DNA from: Hyphomicrobiales bacterium
Lineage (GTDB): Bacteria; Pseudomonadota; Alphaproteobacteria; Rhizobiales; Aestuariivirgaceae
Direction: 5' to 3'
DNA: 31,820 nucleotides
Assembly: GCA_023266715.1 (NCBI GenBank)
Contig: JAHFPK010000004.1
Coordinates: forward strand, 1 to 31,820
Shown: positions 15,009 through 22,605 of the stretch, piece by piece
Layout of the letters: each line of letters starts with the position of its first letter
Numbering within the stretch: position 1 is the stretch's first letter
Program-made: the position numbers and the translations under genes
The notes under the pieces: model-generated
What the model was told of the DNA's origin: nothing
Seen by the model: the letters and a program-made list of their open reading frames with translations, nothing else
Database searches by the model: none

Positions 15009-16154
15009 ATGACACGAAACTTACCGCCACAAGCCCGCTGGGCTACCTTCAACCTGTTTTTGCTCCACGGTACGATGCTGGGTTCCTGGGTGCCCCACAT
15101 TCCCTTGGCCAAGGAACGCCTCGATGTCGGCCCCGCCGTATTTGGCTTGGCGCTCTTGGCAATCGCCGCAGGGGCTGTCACGGCCATGCCCCTGACCGGG
15201 GCCATGATCAATCGCTACGGCAGCGCCCGCGTAGTCCTGGCCACAGGTGTGCTTTTCTGCCTCGCCTTTGCTGGACCTATTCTTTCACCGACGCTCATAC
15301 CCTTTGTCATCATGGGCTACCTTCTCGGCGCCTTCCTTGGCAGCATGGATGTTGCCATGAATGCCCACGGCATCGCCGTTGAACGGGCCCTGAAAAGCCC
15401 GATCATGTCCATGCTCCACGGCGGCTTCAGCATCGGCGGCATGGTCGGTGCCTTTCTCGGTGCCTGGGCCTTGAAGTATGTCGGTGAATTTATCCACATC
15501 GCCCTGGTGGGTGCGGCCTGTCTCGTTCTGCTTCTCGTATCAGTTCAGTTCCTGTTGCCCAGCACTATCGACAAGGGGCTGTCAGATACCCATTTCGGCT
15601 GGCCGACAAAAGCAACCATCGGTCTTGGTCTCCTGTGTTTTCTCGCCCTCATGGCCGAAGGCTCCGTGCTGGATTGGAGCGCCATTTATTTTACCACGGA
15701 GTACAAGGTGGATGCGGGAACCGCGGGGCTTGCCTATGCCTTCTTCTCCGGCGGCATGGCCGCATCCCGATTCACCGGTGACTGGCTGCGCCTGAAATTC
15801 GGTGCGGTAACCATGGTCGTTGCCAGCGCCCTTCTCACTGCCATAAGCATCGCACTTGCTGTCAGCGTTTCATCTTTCTTGACCGCAGTGGTTGCCTTCA
15901 CATTCGCAGGTATCGGCATCGGCAATGTGGCGCCCGTCCTGTTTGCAGGCGGCGGACGGTTGGAACCCGAAGCACCCGGGCGCGGCATCGCCGCCGTCAC
16001 CACGCTGGGTTATGCAGGCTTCCTCGCGGGCCCGCCACTGATCGGGTTTGCCGCACAGCTCACCAGCCTGGGCCAGGCCTTCTGGCTCATTGTTATCGCC
16101 AGCCTTGTCATCGCGGTCTTTGGCAGCATGGTACGCGCCGCGGACACTTACTAA
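15009..16154 (+). CDS. MFS transporter, YbjJ-like
   Basis: About 381 aa, roughly 12 transmembrane segments, major facilitator superfamily. GSWVPHIPLAKERL and GAMINRYGSARVVLATG (loop 2-3 signature), then GSMDVAMNAHGIAVERALKSPIMSMLHGGFSIGG, a hallmark of the E. coli YbjJ-like subgroup, and a second-half repeat GDWLRLKFGAVTMV. The substrate is unknown; related proteins are linked to sugars or toxic compounds. The frame runs back to a GTG at 14967, but ATG 15009 begins a typical N-terminus; neither has a strong ribosome binding site. Two SDR genes follow on the same strand 28 bases later. Confidence 0.88.
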   Translation: MTRNLPPQARWATFNLFLLHGTMLGSWVPHIPLAKERLDVGPAVFGLALLAIAAGAVTAMPLTGAMINRYGSARVVLATGVLFCLAFAGPILSPTLIPFVIMGYLLGAFLGSMDVAMNAHGIAVERALKSPIMSMLHGGFSIGGMVGAFLGAWALKYVGEFIHIALVGAACLVLLLVSVQFLLPSTIDKGLSDTHFGWPTKATIGLGLLCFLALMAEGSVLDWSAIYFTTEYKVDAGTAGLAYAFFSGGMAASRFTGDWLRLKFGAVTMVVASALLTAISIALAVSVSSFLTAVVAFTFAGIGIGNVAPVLFAGGGRLEPEAPGRGIAAVTTLGYAGFLAGPPLIGFAAQLTSLGQAFWLIVIASLVIAVFGSMVRAADTY

Positions 16155-16182
16155 TCCAAAGGATATGCGTTAGGTTCACGTC

Positions 16183-16929
16183 ATGAGCTTCAAGGGAAAA
16201 CGGATTATTGTCACCGGCGCCGGACGGGGCTTGGGCGCTGCTTTTGCCGTGGTGTTGGCTGATGCCGGAGCCGAAGTGATCATGACCGGCCGCAATATGG
16301 AAAATCTCACGTCTCTGGCCGGGTCAATCAAGCTGCGCACCGGCAAGAGACCGGAAACACTGCACATTGATTTGGCTGACATCAGCCAGACCACGCTTGC
16401 GGCCAAAAAAATGCGCGATGATGGCACCCCTTTGGATATTCTCATCAACAATGGCGCCCAATGGCTTCCCGGCCCTTTGGACAGCCACGATGCCTATGCC
16501 ATTGCCAACACCATCACTGGCAACGTAACCGGCACCTTGCTGTTTACCCGCGGGCTTCTGCCGCTCCTTGAAAAGTCCAGCGCCGGCGACATTCTGAATA
16601 TTGTCTCGACCAGCGGCATCCACAATGTGCCGCTGCAGGGCGCTTCAGTTGCCTATATCGCATCCAAGCATGGCCAAGCCGGATTGACCGATGCGTTGCG
16701 CCAGGAATTGAACGGAAGGCCTGTGCGCGTGACGGGAATCTATCCGCCCAACATCAAGGATATTTCACCGCTTGATGCCGCAGCCTGGAACGCCACGCCG
16801 CCGGAAACCTCCTGGCCCACCAATCGCGACATTGTTGAGGCGGCACTCTTTGCCTTGAGCCGCCCACGCCATCTGACCATAGCATCCCTCATGCTGGAAT
16901 CTGACAGCGGCAATTTCCATACCCACTAG
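16183..16929 (+). CDS. Short-chain dehydrogenase/reductase (SDR)
   Basis: 248 aa Rossmann-fold oxidoreductase. Cofactor motif TGAGRGLG near 11-18, LINNGAQ near 87 (an NNGA variant of the usual NNAG), the catalytic serine in NIVSTSG near 145, and the catalytic YIASK near 157-161. The C-terminus is short. It starts 28 bases after the MFS stop and ends 9 bases before the next SDR, so MFS-SDR-SDR is a likely transcription unit. Substrate unknown. Confidence 0.9.
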   Translation: MSFKGKRIIVTGAGRGLGAAFAVVLADAGAEVIMTGRNMENLTSLAGSIKLRTGKRPETLHIDLADISQTTLAAKKMRDDGTPLDILINNGAQWLPGPLDSHDAYAIANTITGNVTGTLLFTRGLLPLLEKSSAGDILNIVSTSGIHNVPLQGASVAYIASKHGQAGLTDALRQELNGRPVRVTGIYPPNIKDISPLDAAAWNATPPETSWPTNRDIVEAALFALSRPRHLTIASLMLESDSGNFHTH

Positions 16930-16938
16930 GAGAAAACA

Positions 16939-17712
16939 TTGAAACTCAAAAACCGCACCGCCATCATTACTGGCGCGGCCCGTGGCATTGGCCTCAGTTG
17001 TGCCGAACGCTTTGCTGCTGAAGGCTCGCATGTCGTCATCGCCGATGTACTGGATGAAGCAGGCAAAGCTGAAGCCAAACGGCTTGGTGCCACATACATG
17101 CACTGCGATGTTTCCAAATCCAGTGATGTCACAGCAGTTGTCGCAGCGGTCGTGAAGCAACATGGCGCCGTGGACATTCTGCTGAACAACGCAGCCATCA
17201 GCATCAGCGGCGATTTCCTCGACATCAATGAAGCGGACTACGATAAGGTCATCGACATCAACCTCAAGGGCTCATTCCTGATGCTGCAGGCTTGCGCCCG
17301 CGAGATGGTCAAGCAAGTCATTGCTGGAAAACCTGCCGGCTCTATCATCAACATGTCTTCCGTCAACGACACACTCGCCATCCCCACAATCATTAGTTAC
17401 TGCGTGGCGAAAGGCGGCGTCTCTCAGCTTACCCGCGCCACGTCGATTTACCTGGCCCCCCACGGCATCCGGGTGAACGCCATTGGTCCCGGCTCCATCA
17501 TGACCGGCATGCTGAAGAGCGTTGTCAATGACAAGGCCGCCATGGCACGCGTCATGTCGCGTACCCCCATGGGCCGCGTTGGCGATCCATCAGAGATCGC
17601 GTCTATTGCTCTGTTTCTGGCGAGTGATGATTCAAGTTACGTCACCGGCCAAACCATTTACGCCGACGGCGGCCGCATGCCGTTGAACTACACCGTGCCT
17701 GTGAAGGAATGA
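16939..17712 (+). CDS. Short-chain dehydrogenase/reductase (classical SDR)
   Basis: 257 aa classical SDR. TGAARGIG near 10-17 binds the nucleotide, the IADV acidic residue suggests NAD preference, NNAA near 84 replaces the usual NNAG, IINMSSVND carries the catalytic Ser, YCVAK the Tyr-Lys pair, and PGSIMTGML and YVTGQTIYADGG are typical C-terminal elements. The start is a TTG at 16939 with AGGAG at 16928-16932 (6-base spacing). Probably cotranscribed with the previous SDR and MFS genes; likely a secondary-alcohol or sugar dehydrogenase, not further specified. Confidence 0.9.
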   Translation: MKLKNRTAIITGAARGIGLSCAERFAAEGSHVVIADVLDEAGKAEAKRLGATYMHCDVSKSSDVTAVVAAVVKQHGAVDILLNNAAISISGDFLDINEADYDKVIDINLKGSFLMLQACAREMVKQVIAGKPAGSIINMSSVNDTLAIPTIISYCVAKGGVSQLTRATSIYLAPHGIRVNAIGPGSIMTGMLKSVVNDKAAMARVMSRTPMGRVGDPSEIASIALFLASDDSSYVTGQTIYADGGRMPLNYTVPVKE

Positions 17713-17728
17713 AATACCCTCACCCTGT

Positions 17729-17806
17729 GCCCTGCAAAGCAGGGCCTCGAAGGGCTGGTGGATGCGGAACGAGGTGCTTCGAGGTATCGCAAAAGCGATG
17801 CACCTC
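17729..17806. repeat. REP-like palindromic intergenic element
   Basis: Two hairpins sit between convergent SDR genes. GCCCTGC (17729-17735), loop AAA, GCAGGGC (17739-17745). Then GAGGTGC (17771-17777) pairs with GCACCTC (17800-17806), enclosing ATCGC (17786-17790), AAAA, GCGAT (17795-17799). The CGAGGTGCTTCGAGG...GCACCTCAGCATG wording resembles the dispersed palindromic repeats of Hyphomicrobiales genomes. It may also terminate both flanking genes. Confidence 0.55.
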
Positions 17807-17823
17807 AGCATGTGGGATTTATT

Positions 17824-18423
17824 TTATTCGATGATGATAACCTGCCCGGTAATCGCGCCCTCGACGCTCTTGGCATAAGCCAGGCCCACGCGCGCCGATG
17901 ACACAGGCTCATGGCCCGGGAACAGCCCCTCATATTTCTTCGCAGATTCCTGCAGAAGTCCGGGGCTTACAACATTGATGCGGATGCCGCGCTCCAGTTC
18001 GATTGCCGCAGATGTCACAAACCCTTTAAGTGCCGCATTCACCGTAGCGGCATTGGCCGCCTTTAAAATAGGATCCCGATCCGGCACCCCGCTCGTAAGT
18101 GTGAACGAGCCGCGATCATTGACGTAGCGTGTGCCAATGAGAACGAGGTTGACCTGCCCCATGAGCTTGTCTTTCAAACCCATCATGAATTGCGCTTCGG
18201 TCATGGTGGCCAATGGTCCGTAATAGGCGTGGCCTGCGCAAGCTACAACAGCATCAAGCTTGCCAAGCTTTTCGTACATGGCGCTGATGGAGGAGGCATC
18301 AAGAAGATCAACCCGCACATCGCCCGAAGACCTGCCAGCGGTGATCACCTCATGACGGGGCTTCAGTTCTGCAACAGCAGCCTTGCCGACATTACCTGCA
18401 GTGCCAACAATGAGGATACGCAT
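17824..18423 (-). CDS. Atypical SDR-fold protein lacking the Tyr-Lys catalytic pair
   Basis: 199 aa. An N-terminal Rossmann fold with VGTAGNVGKAAVAEL and TAGRSSGDVRVD (dinucleotide binding), then SGVPDRDP. The place where classical SDRs have Y-x3-K reads NAATVNAALKGFV, so Tyr and Lys are replaced; RGIRINVVSPGLL follows as usual. This variant is a known short SDR family, often called short chain dehydrogenase, with no defined reaction. Its ATG 18423 shares a base with the trcR stop (TAATG), so the two are translationally coupled. Confidence 0.87.
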   Translation of the reverse strand: MRILIVGTAGNVGKAAVAELKPRHEVITAGRSSGDVRVDLLDASSISAMYEKLGKLDAVVACAGHAYYGPLATMTEAQFMMGLKDKLMGQVNLVLIGTRYVNDRGSFTLTSGVPDRDPILKAANAATVNAALKGFVTSAAIELERGIRINVVSPGLLQESAKKYEGLFPGHEPVSSARVGLAYAKSVEGAITGQVIIIE

Positions 18424-19181
18424 TATTCTTTACTGGATTCTTCGCTGGGCTCCAGTTTCAAGCCCTTCAATTTTGCGAAAACTGAGTCAGCACTGTATTG
18501 CTTGCCATCATTTTTGGCAGATTCTGGCGTAATGGCCTTTTCAGCTTCCACCGCCGCTGCCGCAACGGCTGCAACATTTGCCGCCGTTCCCAAAACCTCA
18601 GCGGCAGGAATAAGGGTGCGTGCCGGAGCCGCATCGGGAACCTGGCCCTTGCCCGCCTTGCGTGCCGCTTTCTGGACCGCGAAATCCAGTTCCAGTTGCG
18701 AGCACAACCCCAACGAAACCGGATCAACCGGCTTGATATTGCTGGCGTTCCAATGGGTGCGGTCGCGGATGGCAGCAATTGTCGTCTTTGTCGTGCCAAC
18801 CAGTTTCATCACGGCTGACTCGGGCAATTCCGGATGGTTGCGCAATAGCCACATGATTGCATCGGGCCGCTCGCCCCGGCGCGATACCGGCGTGTAGCGC
18901 GGGCCGCCGGTTGATTTCTGCACCGGGATATTGACCTTCGAAACCAGGATTTTCAAAGCATAGGTCGGATCAGCTTCGCCCTTCTTGATTTCGTCACGGG
19001 TGAGCTGCCCGCCAGTTACCGGATCCAGGCCCTTGATGCCCGTTGCCACATCGCCATCGGCGATGCCCTTCACTTCGAGCTCATGCAAATTGCAATAATC
19101 GGCGATCTGACGGAACGTCAGCGCCGTGTTTTCGACCAGCCAAACGGCTGTCGCCTTGGGCATCAACGGGGCATTGGACAT
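18423..19181 (-). CDS. trcR: Cell cycle transcriptional regulator TrcR (DUF1013)
   Basis: 252 aa. Matches the DUF1013 / TrcR family across its length: MSNAPLMPKATAVWLVENTAL at the start, LEVKGIADGDVATGIKGLDP near 35-55, RYTPVSRRGERPDAIMWLLRNHPEL near 95, and MKLVGTTKTTIAAIRDRTHWN near 123. The C-terminal 70 residues are Ala-rich and less conserved. TrcR is a conserved alphaproteobacterial protein described as a cell-cycle transcription regulator. The start is ATG 19181, preceded by AGGAG; a longer frame from 19226 adds a non-family MLLRNPRRFRRSEK extension and is rejected. The SDR-fold gene is coupled behind it. Confidence 0.87.
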   Translation of the reverse strand: MSNAPLMPKATAVWLVENTALTFRQIADYCNLHELEVKGIADGDVATGIKGLDPVTGGQLTRDEIKKGEADPTYALKILVSKVNIPVQKSTGGPRYTPVSRRGERPDAIMWLLRNHPELPESAVMKLVGTTKTTIAAIRDRTHWNASNIKPVDPVSLGLCSQLELDFAVQKAARKAGKGQVPDAAPARTLIPAAEVLGTAANVAAVAAAAVEAEKAITPESAKNDGKQYSADSVFAKLKGLKLEPSEESSKE

Positions 19182-19286
19182 AATTTTTTCGCTCCTTCGG
19201 AACCGCCTGGGATTCCGTAACAACATGATAAATACGCTTGGGAATGCCAGCTATATAGGCGCTGCCCCATAAAGATGCAACGCGTT

Positions 19287-20258
19287 TTAAACGGTCAGAA
19301 TTATCTTGCCCACATGCTGGCTGGACTCCATCAGGCGGTGCGCTCCGGCCGCATCGGCCAGCGGGAAAGTCTTGAAAATCACCGGTTTGCACCTGCCTGC
19401 CGCAAGCAGCGGCCAGACCTTGGCCTCCAGGGACCGGGCAATTTCAGCTTTCTCTGTCACACTGCGCGGCCGAAGCGTTGACCCCGTCAATGTCAGTCGC
19501 TTGAGCATGACGGGCAAGAGATCAACCTCGACCTTGGAGCCCTTTTGAAACGCGATGTTAACAATGCGCCCGTTCAAGGCGATGCAGCGAAGATTGCGTG
19601 CCACATAATCGCCGCCCACCATGTCGAGAATAACATCCGGTGCAATGGAACGCGCCTTCAGGTCTTCGACAAAATCCAGCGTTCGATAATTTATCGCCAC
19701 ATCAGCGCCAAGGCCAAGGCATTCGGCGCATTTCTCATCACTGCCCGCGGTCACCACAACTGTTGCACCAAAGGCCTTCGCCAGTTGGATGGCGGTAGTG
19801 CCAATACCGCTTGAGCCGCCGTGTATCAAAATGGTTTCGCCTGGCTGCAAACGGGCACGGTCAAACACATTGGTCCACACCGTGAAATAGGTTTCAGGAA
19901 TGGCTGCCGCTTCAATCATTGAAAATCCCTTGGGCACAGGCAGCGCATTGTCTTCCGCAACCACGCAGTATTCCGCATAGCCACCCCCCGGCACCAGCGC
20001 GCAGACGTCATCTCCGATGCGGTAACGCGCCACGTTCTCGCCCAAGGCAACCACCTTGCCCGCAATCTCAAGGCCCGGAGTAAGAGGAGTTCCCGGCGGC
20101 GGCGGATAGCCCCCCTGCCTTTGCAGAATGTCAGGCCGGTTTACCCCCGCTGCATGCACCTTGACCTGCACCTGCCCCTTGCCGGGCCGCGGCAGCGGCA
20201 ATTCGGCAATTTGCAGAACCTCCGGCCCGCCCGGCGCCTCTATCTCGATGGCTTTCAT
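19287..20258 (-). CDS. NAD(P)H quinone oxidoreductase, PIG3/zeta-crystallin type
   Basis: 323 aa medium-chain dehydrogenase without structural zinc cysteines. The N-terminus MKAIEIEAPGGPEVLQI is typical; then the AAGVNRPDILQRQGGYPPPPG segment, PGLEIAGKV, and the cofactor fold ILIHGGSSGIGTTAIQLAKAFGA near 140, with LDMVGGDYVARNL later. These enzymes reduce quinones or enones with NADPH. Start at ATG 20258 (AAGGA 7 bases upstream); a longer frame to 20366 has no family sequence. It is transcribed away from the DUF1192 gene. Confidence 0.92.
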   Translation of the reverse strand: MKAIEIEAPGGPEVLQIAELPLPRPGKGQVQVKVHAAGVNRPDILQRQGGYPPPPGTPLTPGLEIAGKVVALGENVARYRIGDDVCALVPGGGYAEYCVVAEDNALPVPKGFSMIEAAAIPETYFTVWTNVFDRARLQPGETILIHGGSSGIGTTAIQLAKAFGATVVVTAGSDEKCAECLGLGADVAINYRTLDFVEDLKARSIAPDVILDMVGGDYVARNLRCIALNGRIVNIAFQKGSKVEVDLLPVMLKRLTLTGSTLRPRSVTEKAEIARSLEAKVWPLLAAGRCKPVIFKTFPLADAAGAHRLMESSQHVGKIILTV

Positions 20259-20344
20259 GCGCGTTTCCTTTTTTGTCCCACAATGGGTTGCAGAACCCGC
20301 GTTCGCAATGGCAAAATGGCACGATAGTACAGGGAGCCAGAGCC

Positions 20345-20530
20345 ATGGACCTCGACGACGCACCAAAAAAGCCGACCAACATGGTTATCGGCGAAAATCT
20401 TGATGCCATTTCAGTGGCCGAATTGGAACAACGCATTCAGGCTTTGGAGTCCGAGATCATTCGCCTCAGGGACGAAATTGCCAAAAAACAGGCCAGCCGC
20501 GACGCCGCCGACGCCTTCTTTAAGAACTAG
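20345..20530 (+). CDS. DUF1192 family protein
   Basis: 61 aa small cytosolic protein. The hallmark IGENLDAISVAELEQRIQAL is followed by a basic-acidic helix LESEIIRLRDEIAKKQASR and the ending DAADAFFKN, all typical of the alphaproteobacterial DUF1192 family. Mostly coiled coil; function unknown. The ATG 20345 is preceded by AGGGAG at 20331-20336 (8-base spacing); a longer frame from 20273 has no family match. Just downstream lie the CtrA-like box and the sRNA candidate. Confidence 0.88.
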   Translation: MDLDDAPKKPTNMVIGENLDAISVAELEQRIQALESEIIRLRDEIAKKQASRDAADAFFKN

Positions 20531-20540
20531 GTTAACGCCG

Positions 20541-20579
20541 TTAACCATTTGGTAATGTATTCTGTTTACTAGTGATAAT
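20541..20579 (+). promoter_or_regulatory. CtrA-like box with promoter for the sRNA candidate
   Basis: TTAA (20541-20544), seven bases, GTAA (20552-20555) matches CtrA TTAA-N7-TTAA with one change and includes the extended half-site TTAACCAT. GATAAT at 20574-20579 is a fitting -10, so the CtrA box overlaps where the -35 would be, as in CtrA-activated promoters. An additional GTTAAC sits at 20531. Predicted start near 20586. Confidence 0.5.
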
Positions 20580-20585
20580 CGCAAT

Positions 20586-20680
20586 CCATTTTTTTTGGAT
20601 TCTCCGAGTGGCACTTTTCCACTCTGTTTGACGCCTCCCTGTTAGAACTCAAAGCCACGTTTTTACGTGGCTTTTTTTTG
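20586..20680 (+). ncRNA. Candidate small RNA (alpha-r8/suhB-like), about 95 nt
   Basis: Not protein coding. From the predicted start the sequence forms AATCCA/TGGATT (20583-20588 with 20596-20601) around a T run, then GAGTGG-CACTTTT-CCACTC, then an unpaired stretch with GACGCCTCCCTG whose CCTCCC could pair with Shine-Dalgarno sequences, and a strong terminator hairpin with eight Us. This layout and the GACGCCTCCCTG core recall the alphaproteobacterial sRNAs of the Rfam suhB / alpha-r8 (MmgR) family; the match is from memory, not a search. It sits between DUF1192 and rcdA. Confidence 0.5.
20654..20679 (+). terminator. Strong Rho-independent terminator
   Basis: GCCACGT (20654-20660), loop TTTT, ACGTGGC (20665-20671), then eight Ts. 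A and T flanks extend the stem by three pairs. It ends the sRNA candidate or readthrough from DUF1192. Confidence 0.85.
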
Positions 20681-20808
20681 GCCCCAATATTGCTTCGCCT
20701 CAACCAAAACTATTTGCGTACTGGATATTGACCGGAAATGACGCAAGCGCCATGATCGGCCCGCCTGGTGGGTAAAATTTTCACTGTTTGAGTAAGGGGT
20801 CATTAGGC

Positions 20809-21330
20809 ATGCAGGGTTCGTCTTCCAACGTCGCCACCGTTAATTTCTTCACCAAGTTCACCGCCTCGGAGCAATTTGAGAAAGTGTTCAAGGAAGGCAT
20901 GTCCCTGGTTGAAGAAACAGCGAACTATCTGGATGGCCCGGGACGCTTGGATGCCCGCGTGCTCGAGCGCCATGGCGCCATTGCCTATGCAACCGAAAGC
21001 ATGCGGCTGACCACCCGCCTCATGCAGCTCGCATCCTGGCTGCTTCTCCAGCGTGCCATTGGCGCCGGCGAATTGACTGTTGAAGATGCCCGCAAGGAAA
21101 ACCACCGTATTAGCCTTAACGACATTGGCAAGGGCCACGAACTTGCCGGCTCCGAAACCCTGCCCGACGCGTTGAATGCCCTGATTGAACGGTCTCTCAC
21201 CCTCCACGGCCGCATCCAGAAACTGGACAGCATGATCAGCGCGCAAACAACCCCTGCCTCCGCAACGCCAAGCCCAGTGAACGACCAAATAGACCGTTTG
21301 GCTTCTATGCTGAAAGTGGCACGGGGCTAA
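20809..21330 (+). CDS. rcdA: RcdA-like protease adaptor (DUF1465)
   Basis: 173 aa. The core GMSLVEETANYLDGPGRLDARVLERHGAIAYATESMRLTTRLMQLASWLLLQRAIGAGEL matches the DUF1465/RcdA family closely. In Caulobacter RcdA helps ClpXP degrade CtrA with CpdR and PopA, at the G1-S transition. The second part (residues 100-173) is helical, then disordered with a Pro/Thr-rich linker before a short final helix (PVNDQIDRLASMLKVARG). ATG 20809 is preceded by AAGGGG (9-base spacing); an upstream TTG at 20788 is an alternative. It is immediately downstream of the CtrA-like box and sRNA candidate. Confidence 0.88.
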   Translation: MQGSSSNVATVNFFTKFTASEQFEKVFKEGMSLVEETANYLDGPGRLDARVLERHGAIAYATESMRLTTRLMQLASWLLLQRAIGAGELTVEDARKENHRISLNDIGKGHELAGSETLPDALNALIERSLTLHGRIQKLDSMISAQTTPASATPSPVNDQIDRLASMLKVARG

Positions 21331-21376
21331 CTCCGCAAACTTGATTTCCCGTCAATTTCAGGCGTAGGCCTGTGGG

Positions 21377-22231
21377 ATGCGGAACTTCGTCATCGGCATC
21401 TTGCTTGCAATTTTCCTGCCTTCAAGGCTGCAAGCGGCTCAACCACCTCCAACGGACCGGCCGGCTTATGCGGCGGACGTGTGCGCTCTCCTCAACCAGA
21501 ACGCGGAACGCAACGGCTTGCCCATTAATTTCCTGACGCGGCTGATCTGGAAGGAAAGTATTTTTGATGACCGGGCCGTGAGCCCGGTCGGTGCCGAAGG
21601 CATCGCCCAGTTTATGCCCGGCACAGCGAAATTGCGTGGATTGGGAAATTCCTTCGACTACCGCGAGGCCCTGCCTGCCGCCGCTGTTTACTTGGCGTTC
21701 CTTACCAAAAAATTTGGCAACTTGGGTCTTGCCGCAGTCGCCTATAATTTTGGCGAAGACGGTACTGGCCAGTGGTTAGCCAATCGCCTTGCTCTACCCG
21801 ATGAAACTGAAGACTATGTTCTTTCCATCACTGGCCACACGGCAGATGAGTGGCGGCAATCCAAAGCAGCACTTGATATTCCCGGTCTTGGTGGCACCGG
21901 CAATTTTATGGGAGACTGCATCAAGTTGGTGCTTCAGGAAATGTCGCCCACCACCACGATATCAGGTCGCAGTCCCCGCAAACCTTGGGGCGTAATTATC
22001 GCAGGCGGCTTTTCAGAGAGTCAGACGCTCGCAACCTTTTCGAGAGTCAAAGCCCGTTATGCCGCGTTGCTGAAAGATGAGTTGCCAATGGTCGTGCACA
22101 CCAACAACTTGAGCCGTGGGCGCAAACAGCTGGTCCGTGTCATGATCGGTCGCAATAGCCGGAGCGAAGCGGAGGTTCTATGCACCAAATTAAGTGCCCA
22201 GGGAGCGGCCTGCATCGTAGGCAAAAACTGA
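21377..22231 (+). CDS. Secreted lytic transglycosylase, SLT domain, with SPOR-like C-terminus
   Basis: 284 aa. Signal peptide MRNFVIGILLAIFLPSRLQA. The SLT lysozyme-like domain covers about 35-150: NGLPINFLTRLIWKES with the catalytic Glu, VSPVGAEGIAQFMPGTA, and LAAVAYNFGEDG. It cleaves peptidoglycan between MurNAc and GlcNAc. The last 80 residues (PWGVIIAGGFSESQTLATF..., then RVMIGRNSRSEAEVLCTKL) look like a SPOR peptidoglycan-binding fold, suggesting targeting to septal wall. It lies 46 bases after rcdA, so the two could be cotranscribed. Confidence 0.88.
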   Translation: MRNFVIGILLAIFLPSRLQAAQPPPTDRPAYAADVCALLNQNAERNGLPINFLTRLIWKESIFDDRAVSPVGAEGIAQFMPGTAKLRGLGNSFDYREALPAAAVYLAFLTKKFGNLGLAAVAYNFGEDGTGQWLANRLALPDETEDYVLSITGHTADEWRQSKAALDIPGLGGTGNFMGDCIKLVLQEMSPTTTISGRSPRKPWGVIIAGGFSESQTLATFSRVKARYAALLKDELPMVVHTNNLSRGRKQLVRVMIGRNSRSEAEVLCTKLSAQGAACIVGKN

Positions 22232-22232
22232 A

Positions 22233-22258
22233 AAAGCCCGGCCTTTCAACCGGACTTT
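22233..22258 (-). terminator. Terminator of rpmE
   Basis: Arms AAAGCCCGG (22233-22241) and CCGGACTTT (22250-22258). The single imperfect pair is a G-U wobble on the minus strand, and the minus strand continues with TTTTTCAGTTTTTG, so it mainly serves rpmE. It may also end the convergent transglycosylase gene. Confidence 0.75.
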
Positions 22259-22278
22259 GTTCATAAATGATAAGCTTC

Positions 22279-22500
22279 TTACTTGTTGAGGAAACCGAAT
22301 TTCTGCTTGAAGCGCGAAACCCGTCCGCCACGGTCCAGAATGGTCTGGGTGCCGCCGGTCCAGGCCGGATGGGACTTGGGATCGATGTCAAGCGACAGCG
22401 TATCGCCATCCTTGCCATAGGTTGAACGGGTCACAAATTTGGTACCGTCAGTCATCACAACATTGATGGTGTGATAATCCGGGTGAATGCCTTCTTTCAT
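22279..22500 (-). CDS. rpmE: 50S ribosomal protein L31
   Basis: 73 aa bL31. MKEGIHPDYHTINVVMTDGTKFVTRSTYG is the N-terminal signature; the zinc-binding cysteines of other L31 proteins are absent, as usual in Alphaproteobacteria (C- type). The second half has SHPAWTGGTQTILDRGGRVSRFKQKFG. The ATG 22500 is preceded by GAGAGA; the frame open to 22776 overlaps the ABC gene and is not used. Monocistronic with its own terminator. Confidence 0.96.
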   Translation of the reverse strand: MKEGIHPDYHTINVVMTDGTKFVTRSTYGKDGDTLSLDIDPKSHPAWTGGTQTILDRGGRVSRFKQKFGFLNK

Positions 22501-22605
22501 CGCAAATTCTCTCAAGTCTGGCGCGAAAAGCCGCGCCTGGTCACTATTGTCAAGTTTCGGCTGCGCTCTATACAGGAAGCCTAAATGAGAGGCAAGTAGG
22601 CCAAA

